In this document: positions 24,195 through 29,387 of the stretch, in pieces
How the letters are laid out: each line of letters begins with the position of its first letter
How positions within the stretch are numbered: position 1 is the first letter of the stretch
Source of the DNA: a virus
Virus record (IMG/VR): IMGVR_UViG_3300032050_000598
Span: 1-29,387 of that record
Length of the DNA: 29,387 nt
Strand: one strand, 5' to 3'
Notes under the pieces: model-generated
Databases searched by the model: none
Told to the model about the DNA's origin: nothing
Seen by the model: the letters and a program-made list of their open reading frames with translations, nothing else
Position numbers and translations under genes: made by a program

Positions 24195-24995
24195 ATGTCA
24201 AACGATTTGAAATGGATGCTATCGTCCGATCAGCAGTTCCCATATCAGGATGATAAGGCCATTGAGCTATGGTTTAAAGTCATGAAGTGGTTTAAGCCAG
24301 ATGTTGTGGATTACCTTGGCGATACAGATGATCAAGCTTGCTATAGCAAGTATACAGAGGGTCGCTCAGCAGAGTTTTTGAACCTTCATAAAACAGACAG
24401 CAAAGATTTAATTGTGCCTATGATGCGACACGAGGCAAAAGGTGCAAGAGATTTTTATACTAAGACTCGTGACATGCTTCCAGATGCTCAACTATTCTCA
24501 GCACTTGGTAATCATGATGTTCGTATATTTAATTATATCGACGCAAAGCTTCCAGACTATATTAATGAAGTGACGCCAGAGGCGTTGTGGTCATTAGATT
24601 CTCTGGGGTATGAATACATATATTACAACGAGTTGCCTAAGCGGAGATTTGGTGACATTCACGTACATCATGGACTATCAATTGCCGCTACTGGATCTGC
24701 AAGAAAAGATATGGAAGATATGCAGGTATCATTAATTCGTGGCCACTCTCACAGAATTGCTTCACATATGGTAACATATGAACTTAGAAATAATGGTGAG
24801 GGAGAAACTCTTCGTGGATATGAAATTGGACACATGTGCGATGAAAAGAGTGACGGCATGAAGTATACCCAGCACCATGATTGGCAAAAGGGTTTTGCAG
24901 TTGCCCATATTGTAAATGATTATCCTCATATTCAAATGATTCATATTTCTCCAGACTATACCTGTGTTGTTGATGGGAAGCTGTTTTCCGTATGA
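24195..24995 (+). CDS. Calcineurin-like metallophosphoesterase
   Basis: 266 residues. ATG 24195 follows AAGGAAA (24184-24190); the in-frame GTG at 24168 lies in the terminator hairpin and is rejected. The metal-site motifs appear in order: SSDQQFP with D12 (position 14, usually His, is Gln), LGDTD with D43, GNHD at 105-108, HVHHG at 156-160 and GHSH at 183-186. This is the five-block signature of the family, which hydrolyses phosphomono- or diesters with two metal ions; members in phages include DNA/RNA nucleases, 2',3'-cyclic phosphodiesterases and Ser/Thr phosphatases. Substrate is unknown. The protein is first in the nucleic-acid module and has its own promoter and attenuator, so it may act early, on host nucleic acid or signalling nucleotides (inference). 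The next gene overlaps (ATGA). Confidence 0.85.
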   Translation: MSNDLKWMLSSDQQFPYQDDKAIELWFKVMKWFKPDVVDYLGDTDDQACYSKYTEGRSAEFLNLHKTDSKDLIVPMMRHEAKGARDFYTKTRDMLPDAQLFSALGNHDVRIFNYIDAKLPDYINEVTPEALWSLDSLGYEYIYYNELPKRRFGDIHVHHGLSIAATGSARKDMEDMQVSLIRGHSHRIASHMVTYELRNNGEGETLRGYEIGHMCDEKSDGMKYTQHHDWQKGFAVAHIVNDYPHIQMIHISPDYTCVVDGKLFSV

Positions 24996-25180
24996 TGAAA
25001 TGTCAGAGATGCAATGGTAGAGTTTTTATTGATAGAGTATTCTCTCAAAAACTACACACAGAATTGTTTTGCATCCTATGCGGAAAGCGTTGGATGATCA
25101 ATAAGGAAACGAATGCGTTCGGTAAATGGTTAGAAAAAACAGACAGGGATTACGCAAAAAGCTCTTCTATTTCTTCTTAA
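24992..25180 (+). CDS. Small zinc-ribbon protein
   Basis: 62 residues; ATG overlaps the previous stop (ATGATGA), with a second ATG at 24995 as an equal choice. CQRC near 4-7 and CILC near 27-30 are two CxxC knuckles about 20 residues apart, a typical rubredoxin-like zinc ribbon, followed by a basic/Trp segment (GKRWMINKETNAFGKWLEKT). No other domain. Such small ribbons in phages bind nucleic acid or host transcription/replication proteins; which, cannot be said. The 3' end overlaps the next gene by 55 bases. Confidence 0.75.
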   Translation: MMKCQRCNGRVFIDRVFSQKLHTELFCILCGKRWMINKETNAFGKWLEKTDRDYAKSSSISS

Positions 25181-25608
25181 ACGGAAAGATCCATAAGGTT
25201 CTTAAAGCGTCTAGGGCGAAAGATGAAATTATTGCTTGGTCATACCCAGATAAAAAACGTGTAATGTATTCTTATTCTCAGGTTGAAAAAAATATGGAAA
25301 AGGCTTACAGCATAATTGAAGCTGGTAAAATATTAAATAGACATAGGGTAACAATAGAAGAATATATTTTGCAGGGTAAAATAAAAAGACCGCAAAAAGT
25401 TTATCCTATTAGTAATCCAGATAGTACATGGTCTCGATATATGTTGAGCGAATCGGACATTTTGGACATTCATCAATTTATTATTGATGCTGGACATATT
25501 CGAGATCTTCCATCACGCTCAGAATTACAGGCTCTTCTCAAACACAACTTAATATTGTATACTAAGACCGTTGACGGTTCGTTTGTACCTGTTTGGAAGG
25601 CGGAGTAG
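25126..25608 (+). CDS. Helix-turn-helix (MerR/excisionase-like) DNA-binding protein
   Basis: 160 residues from ATG 25126. The overlap with the zinc ribbon gene is 55 bases, but the N-terminal segment KLFYFFLNGKIHKVLKASRA appears to be part of the protein, as it reads as a sensible beta/helix start, so a later start (ATG 25263) is less likely. Residues ~58-95 (KAYSIIEAGKILNRHRVTIE, EYILQGKIKRPQ) form a helix-turn-helix of the MerR/excisionase type: a helix with 'EAGKIL', turn, recognition helix 'HRVTIEEYI', then a wing 'GKIKRPQKVYPI'. The C-terminus (SESDILDIHQFIIDAGH, PSRSELQALLKHNLILYTK) is helical. A DNA-binding regulator or replication accessory in the early cluster; a candidate to bind the inverted repeat at 24106-24125 (inference). 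Confidence 0.7.
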   Translation: MVRKNRQGLRKKLFYFFLNGKIHKVLKASRAKDEIIAWSYPDKKRVMYSYSQVEKNMEKAYSIIEAGKILNRHRVTIEEYILQGKIKRPQKVYPISNPDSTWSRYMLSESDILDIHQFIIDAGHIRDLPSRSELQALLKHNLILYTKTVDGSFVPVWKAE

Positions 25609-25712
25609 TGAGCAGAGTTATTAAATGTGATGTTTGCGGTAAAGAGTGGGAACTACGGTGGGGCATATTCGCTCACGATAGTTTATCTAGACATATGAAG
25701 GAGCACAAATGA
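25608..25712 (+). CDS. 34-residue zinc-finger microprotein
   Basis: GTG at 25608 overlaps the previous stop (TAGTG), with GCGGAG just upstream, and the TGA stop overlaps the next ATG (ATGA). The product has CDVCGKEW with C7 and C10, and LSRHMKEHK at the end with H29 and H33: a C-x2-C...H-x3-H arrangement like a C2H2 finger with an 18-residue loop instead of about 12. The last half (HDSLSRHMKEH) has the usual helix with Leu and His spacing. It fills the whole gap between two genes with matched overlaps, which makes it a real gene. Likely DNA- or protein-binding; target unknown. Confidence 0.75.
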   Translation: MSRVIKCDVCGKEWELRWGIFAHDSLSRHMKEHK

Positions 25713-25912
25713 CAACAAGGGTTAAAGTTGATTTGTCCTTTACACGTAATCTAGGAAACTATGAAAGCATCAAGATAGGTGTTGGAGTAGAAGACGATCT
25801 TCGTGCAGGCGAGACAGTAAATGTGGCTACAGAAAGAGTTTATAAGTTTGTAGAAGAAAAGCTTATTGAAAAGACTCGTGAAGTAGAAGAGGAATTAAAA
25901 CGTGGCAAATGA
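25709..25912 (+). CDS. Small conserved-type phage protein, unknown function
   Basis: 67 residues; the ATG overlaps the previous stop and GAAGGAG is 8 bases upstream (25697-25703). One beta hairpin (TRVKVDLSFTRNLGNYESIK, then IGVGVED) followed by an acidic helix (ATERVYKFVEEKLIEKTREV). The phrase 'LGNYES.K..VG.ED' and 'RVY.FVE.KL' is familiar to me from small proteins of many phages near replication or recombination genes, always unnamed. Possibly a DNA-protein accessory; I cannot assign a role. It overlaps the next gene by 11 bases. Confidence 0.7.
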   Translation: MTTRVKVDLSFTRNLGNYESIKIGVGVEDDLRAGETVNVATERVYKFVEEKLIEKTREVEEELKRGK

Positions 25913-26219
25913 TAAGGGTCCTTATATTTTAATTAGTTTATATGAGTCTTTATATAAACAGAAATATAATAGAAGCCCACGAATTAATAAGTTTCGTGAA
26001 AAGTGGGGTATGCAAGACGTTATAGATAGTGTAGGATATGAACGTGCAAAAGAATTGATTGAATATTATTTCAGAATAAATAAGTTTAATCATCCACTGC
26101 AATTTTTTTTCTATAACTTCGATAGAATTGATAGAATGCAAAAAGATATACAGAACGATAGAATCCATAGGGACCACCTACGGGAAGAGACAAGGAAGCT
26201 TGTGGAAGGAATAGAATGA
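25902..26219 (+). CDS. Small protein directly before the helicase, possible loader/accessory
   Basis: 105 residues from GTG 25902, inside the end of the previous gene; GAGGAA (25889-25894) is in range. The protein is mostly helical and very rich in Tyr, Arg, Lys and Phe: YESLYKQKYNRSPRINKFRE, ERAKELIEYYFRINKFNHPL and a final Asp/Arg-rich helix (RIDRMQKDIQNDRIHRDHLR). It overlaps the helicase start by four bases (ATGA), so the two are translationally coupled. Many phages encode a small helicase loader or replication-organising protein just before a DnaB-type helicase; there is no AAA ATPase motif here, so a loader of the lambda P / SPP1 gp39 kind is possible but unproven. Confidence 0.6.
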   Translation: MANDKGPYILISLYESLYKQKYNRSPRINKFREKWGMQDVIDSVGYERAKELIEYYFRINKFNHPLQFFFYNFDRIDRMQKDIQNDRIHRDHLREETRKLVEGIE

Positions 26220-27466
26220 ATACAGAGGCGGAACTAATCTCTGCGGTATGCAAGAACAAAGACATAAGCACACTACTTGCAGATAATGTTGATGAGATCT
26301 TTACTTCTCATAAAGATATATGGGATAGCCTAAAGTCATATTATTATAAGTTTAAGGCTGTTCCAGAAGTTGGAATCCTTGTAGAAAGATTTAAAGATTT
26401 TGAACCAGTAGCAACCAAAGGAGAAACTGGATACTATTTAGATAAGCTTAAGAATGAATATCTTTCAAGTAAGCTTAAGAGTATTTTAATTCATTCAGGC
26501 TCAGCTCTCAAAGAAGATGCAGCGTCCAGAGTTCTTGCAGACATGCAGAGTAGATTAGCAAGTCTTAGCAAGTTTACAAATAATGTACGTGATATCGATG
26601 TTACCGATTTAGAGGCAGCAGAGAATCACTTCCTTTCGGTCAAAGAACGATCAGCGGCTATGGGCGGTAGTCCAGGAATCCTAACGGGTTTTGAAGCTAT
26701 CGATAAGGCATATCCGACTGGTATGGCTCCAGGCCATCTCATAGTTGCTATCGGCTGGCCAGGGCGTGGTAAGACATGGTTTACATCCTACCTTGCATGC
26801 AAGGCATGGGAACAGGGATTTAAGCCAATGATTGTATCTCTTGAAATGTCTCCAGAGAATATGCGTGACCGCATTTATACAATGCTAGGTTCTGGTTTAT
26901 TCCGTGCAAGCGATTTCTCTAAGGGAGATATCGATGTTGATACATTTAAGTCATGGGGCCAAAAGAAATTTACTGGCAAGAACTCATTCATACTTGTGTC
27001 AAATGAAGGAGCAGGAGATGTAACTCCAGCAACAATTCAAGGTAAGATTGACCAGCATAAGCCAGACTTAGTTATTCTTGATTACCATCAATTGTTTAAT
27101 GATAATAAGCGAAGCAACTCTGAAGTAGAACGTAACAGAAATATTTCTCGTGAATTTAAATTGCTTGCAGTATCAAACAATATTCCAGTAATTGATATTA
27201 CTGCAGCAACTGCAGACGATATCTCAGATCAAGATAATCCACCAATGATGAGTCAGGTAGCTTGGTCAAAGGCAATTGAATATGATGCTGATATGGCTAT
27301 GGCTATTCATCGTTACCCAGGAACCAATATGATTGAAGTTGTATCTAGAAAGAATCGTCATGGTCATGAGTTTGACTTCTATCTAGACTGGGATATTAAT
27401 CGTGGTGTTATTACTCCGATTTATGAAAACCTTCCAGAGCTAAACAGTGACTCATCGAAAAATTAA
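26216..27466 (+). CDS. Replicative DNA helicase, DnaB type
   Basis: 416 residues. N-terminal ~100 residues are helical (EAELISAVCKNKDISTLLAD, HKDIWDSLKSYYYKF), as in the DnaB N-domain. RecA-like core: Walker A GWPGRGKTW near 180-188, the SLEMSPENMRDRIY block after it, Walker B LVILDYHQLF near 285-294, and a C-terminal SRKNRHGHEFDFYLDWDINR block with the arginine finger region. The linker GILTGFEAIDKAYPTGMAPG just before the ATPase core is the classical family entry. Ring helicase for the phage fork, acting with the primase downstream. Length is near the usual 400-480. Start overlaps the previous gene; Arg codons are often CGT. It clearly differs from the T7 type since primase is a separate gene. 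Confidence 0.92.
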   Translation: MNTEAELISAVCKNKDISTLLADNVDEIFTSHKDIWDSLKSYYYKFKAVPEVGILVERFKDFEPVATKGETGYYLDKLKNEYLSSKLKSILIHSGSALKEDAASRVLADMQSRLASLSKFTNNVRDIDVTDLEAAENHFLSVKERSAAMGGSPGILTGFEAIDKAYPTGMAPGHLIVAIGWPGRGKTWFTSYLACKAWEQGFKPMIVSLEMSPENMRDRIYTMLGSGLFRASDFSKGDIDVDTFKSWGQKKFTGKNSFILVSNEGAGDVTPATIQGKIDQHKPDLVILDYHQLFNDNKRSNSEVERNRNISREFKLLAVSNNIPVIDITAATADDISDQDNPPMMSQVAWSKAIEYDADMAMAIHRYPGTNMIEVVSRKNRHGHEFDFYLDWDINRGVITPIYENLPELNSDSSKN

Positions 27467-27749
27467 AAGATTTCAAATTGAGGTACAGTTTGATGATAAC
27501 TCACGCCTAATAAGCTTGAGGCCACAGTATGAAAATTTATTAACGCAGGACATGAGAGGGAAAGGATATGTCAGGGTACTTGACATAGACCCAGCCTTTT
27601 CGGTAGAATTCACAGGCGAGACTTGGAAGTTCTTAATGAGCATCCATGGTGTATATGTGGGAAAGAAGAAAGCATGGCAATTAGAGGGTATAACACAAGG
27701 GAAGTTGATACCACGCAATACACGCCAGCGCATATCAAGTCAGTCTTAA
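27447..27749 (+). CDS. Hypothetical protein between helicase and primase
   Basis: 100 residues from GTG 27447, which overlaps the helicase end by 20 bases; CCAGAG at 27434-27439 could serve as a weak ribosome site. Sequence: KIKRFQIEVQFDDNSRLISL, then YENLLTQDMRGKGYVRVLDI and AFSVEFTGETWKFLMSIHGV, ending in a basic tail (KLIPRNTRQRISSQS). Reads as a compact alpha/beta protein. I do not recognise the family. Its 3' end overlaps the primase start by about 76 bases. Both frames look coding at the overlap. Given its place it may be a replication accessory. Confidence 0.65.
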   Translation: MTHRKIKRFQIEVQFDDNSRLISLRPQYENLLTQDMRGKGYVRVLDIDPAFSVEFTGETWKFLMSIHGVYVGKKKAWQLEGITQGKLIPRNTRQRISSQS

Positions 27750-28666
27750 AATCTATAGGACTGAATATTGTTGGCGAAACTGGTAATGACTTTCTATGCT
27801 ACTGCCCATTTCATTCCAACAGACACACATCTTCATTTAGCGTAAGCCGTGAAAAAGGAGCATTTATTTGCTTTAACCCTTCATGCGGAGAGGCTGGAAC
27901 GCTACAAGAATTAGTTAAGCGTGTGATGAATAAGAATGAATATGAGGCTATGCGTTTTATATCTTCTAAAGAAGCAGAAGCTTTAGAGAATTTCGATGCA
28001 TTACTTTCAGAGGCTATGGAAGAGAAGCCAGTGTTTGAAGAGTTTTCTCAGGAGACATTAGATAGATTGCATGCAGGCATGTCTAAAGAAGCAGTGGAGT
28101 ATCTTGCTTCAAGAGGAATCAATAAAGAGTCTATCGATCATTTTAGTCTAGGATATTCAGCATCTATGAATATGGTTATTACACCAGTGCATAGTCCAGA
28201 TGGAACACCAATAGGATTAGTTGGCAGATCAATCGAAGGTAAGGAATTTAAAAACAGCACCAATCTACCAAAGAGCAAAACTTTATTTAATATACATCGT
28301 GCTAAGAAAATTGGCGACCATGTTATCGTAGTTGAATCTAATTTCGATGCAATACGTGTTCATCAAGCAGGTTTCCCAAATGTGGTTGCTACGCTTGGCG
28401 GATTCTTATCAAAAGAACAACATAATTTATTAAATAGACATTTTAATAAAATAACAGTAATGACAGACGCAGATTTGGCTGGCAGAGAATTAGGTCAAAG
28501 CATAGTCAATAAATTAAAATTCAAGGACCTCTTGTGGGCTTCGTACGAATATGGTAAGATATATCCACATGATGCAAAAGATGCAGGCGATATGACTGAT
28601 GAAGAAATAAAAACTTGTATTAAAAATGCTGTATCCGATATAGAATACAGATCCTGGAATTCATGA
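27674..28666 (+). CDS. DNA primase, DnaG type (CHC2 zinc finger plus TOPRIM)
   Basis: 330 residues from ATG 27674; the longer frame from 27623 adds 17 residues without domain features, so the internal ATG is preferred. Zinc finger: CPFH (C44, H47) and CFNPSC (C66, C71), the CHC2 pattern. Between finger and catalytic domain is an acidic linker. The catalytic TOPRIM part has the invariant Glu (VESNFDAI, E221) and DADLAG at 265-270 (the DxD pair). The finger binds template, TOPRIM makes the primers. Shorter than bacterial DnaG (about 600) because no helicase-binding C-domain is present; this is common in phages. Adjacent to the helicase gene and with it forms the primosome. Upstream gene overlaps by 76 bases; promoter for the next gene overlaps its end. 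Confidence 0.92.
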   Translation: MAIRGYNTREVDTTQYTPAHIKSVLKSIGLNIVGETGNDFLCYCPFHSNRHTSSFSVSREKGAFICFNPSCGEAGTLQELVKRVMNKNEYEAMRFISSKEAEALENFDALLSEAMEEKPVFEEFSQETLDRLHAGMSKEAVEYLASRGINKESIDHFSLGYSASMNMVITPVHSPDGTPIGLVGRSIEGKEFKNSTNLPKSKTLFNIHRAKKIGDHVIVVESNFDAIRVHQAGFPNVVATLGGFLSKEQHNLLNRHFNKITVMTDADLAGRELGQSIVNKLKFKDLLWASYEYGKIYPHDAKDAGDMTDEEIKTCIKNAVSDIEYRSWNS

Positions 28667-28672
28667 TATAAT
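28664..28672 (+). promoter_or_regulatory. Extended -10 promoter for the SSB gene
   Basis: TGA-TATAAT at 28664-28672, same element as at 403-411, 15155-15163 and 22882-22890. It overlaps the primase stop. No convincing -35. Predicted start near 28679, giving a leader of about 40 bases with AAAGGAGA (28706-28713) before ATG 28718. Confidence 0.65.
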
Positions 28673-28682
28673 GACAAATACA

Positions 28683-28699
28683 GATGGATATATACCATC
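28683..28699 (+). other. Inverted repeat in SSB leader
   Basis: GATGG (28683-28687) and CCATC (28695-28699) flank ATATATA, forming a 5-bp hairpin in the predicted 5' leader of the SSB mRNA, just upstream of the ribosome site. Too weak for a terminator. May be chance or a small operator. Confidence 0.35.
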
Positions 28700-28717
28700 A
28701 ACTATAAAGGAGAATAA

Positions 28718-29387
28718 ATGAGTATAGTAAAGGGTCTAAAAGACCTAAACAAAGCGCTAGACAAGCCTACCTACAGTGGTGGGGACGATAGCAAGGCTCG
28801 CTGGCTTAAGATTGAAGACGGCGAAAGCGTAAAGATTAGATTCCTCCAGGAACTAGATCCAGATTCACCAAATTATAACGACAAGCTTGGATGCGGTTTT
28901 ATTGCATTGGAGCACACAAACCCAAAGGATTACCGTCGCAAGGCTCTAGATACAATGGAGTCTGAGGGTCGTGACTGGGCTAATGAACAGCACCGCAAGG
29001 ATCCAAAGGCTGGCTGGAAGGCCAGAACACGCCTATACATTAATGTATTGGTAGATGACGGTAAAGAAGAGCCATATGTTGCAATTCTATCTCAGGGAAC
29101 CAGTGGTAAAACAATCACACCTACCTTGATTGAATACGCTGGCGAAATGGGAAGCATCACTAACCTGATGTGGCGCATTAAGCGTAACGGAACCAAAACA
29201 GACACAAGCTATACAATCATCCCACTTGCTAAAGACGAAACGCCATTCGACTTTACAAGTCTTGAATTGTTTGATCTTGAAAAGACAGCAGTTCGTCATG
29301 TTCCATATGCAGAGCAAGAAGCTTTCTATATGGGAGAAAATGGTGGTAACGAAGAGTCTTCTGCTACATCAAGCAGCGTAGACTGGT
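28718..29387 (+). CDS. Single-stranded DNA-binding protein (partial at the right edge)
   Basis: 223 complete codons, open at the window end, so it is cut. ATG 28718 with AAAGGAGA. The N-terminus IVKGLKDLNKALDKPTYSGG is followed by an OB-fold-like region: RWLKIEDGESVKIRFLQELD, LGCGFIALEHTNPKDYRRKA, ARTRLYINVLVDDGKEEPYV, AILSQGTSGKTITPTLIEYA. The 'DGES.KIRFL' to 'HTNP.DYRR' to 'RLYINVLV' order is what I know from gp32-like SSB proteins of many phages (often annotated as such). The last residues are rich in Glu, Asn and Ser (GENGGNEESSATSSS), as in the acidic tails by which SSBs recruit replication partners. Arg codons are mostly CGT/CGC, as in other highly expressed genes. It follows primase under a separate promoter. 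Certainty limited by missing C-terminus. Confidence 0.8.
   Translation, partial: MSIVKGLKDLNKALDKPTYSGGDDSKARWLKIEDGESVKIRFLQELDPDSPNYNDKLGCGFIALEHTNPKDYRRKALDTMESEGRDWANEQHRKDPKAGWKARTRLYINVLVDDGKEEPYVAILSQGTSGKTITPTLIEYAGEMGSITNLMWRIKRNGTKTDTSYTIIPLAKDETPFDFTSLELFDLEKTAVRHVPYAEQEAFYMGENGGNEESSATSSSVDW

Overview
This window is a contiguous part of a tailed double-stranded DNA phage genome, AT-rich and with all genes on the + strand. The order is typical of a siphovirus (long non-contractile tail): the end of the major capsid protein, head-tail connector and tail completion genes, one tail tube gene, a frameshifted pair of tail assembly chaperones, a 2077-residue tape measure protein, then distal tail, hub and fibre proteins. 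No sheath gene is present. The genome is incomplete here: terminase, portal, protease and lysis genes are not in view. The host cannot be fixed from the sequence. Low GC, good Shine-Dalgarno sites, sigma-70-like promoters with extended -10 boxes and at least one probable leaderless start fit a low-GC actinobacterium or a Gram-positive of the Bacillota; I lean weakly to the former.

Layout. 1-335 is the capsid protein C-terminus, closed by a strong terminator. 439-3547 holds the connector/neck/tail terminator genes behind their own promoter. 3668-4390 is the tail tube gene, again with its own promoter and a near-copy of the capsid terminator. 4496-5160 encodes the chaperone G and, by a -1 slip on CCCAAAC, the G-T fusion. 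5172-11405 is the tape measure. 11408-24109 holds the tail tip and host-recognition genes: a distal minor tail protein, a hub with a lectin-like insert, a small acidic protein with a leaderless promoter, a baseplate/fibre adaptor, two large multi-domain fibres (fibronectin-III-like, Ig-like, and a Listeria-Bacteroides/InlB-type repeat), and a cassette of small coiled-coil and surface-binding proteins.

At 24106-24179 the structural block ends in a compact control element: a consensus promoter whose -35 box lies inside an inverted repeat, with an intrinsic terminator in its leader. Beyond it lies the nucleic-acid module: a calcineurin-like phosphoesterase, a zinc ribbon, a helix-turn-helix protein, a 34-residue zinc-finger microprotein, two small conserved-looking phage proteins, a DnaB-type helicase, a small protein, a DnaG-type CHC2/TOPRIM primase, and (cut by the window edge) a single-stranded DNA-binding protein. 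These supply most of a phage replisome; the polymerase must lie outside the window.

The most unusual items are the promoter/operator/attenuator knot at 24106-24179, the common TGN-TATAAT promoter grammar that splits the structural genes into separate units, the leaderless start at 15170, the InlB-type repeat in a tail fibre, and the out-of-frame coiled-coil/surface-domain pair at 23150-23681. I did not find convincing evidence for a wholly new defence or mobile system.
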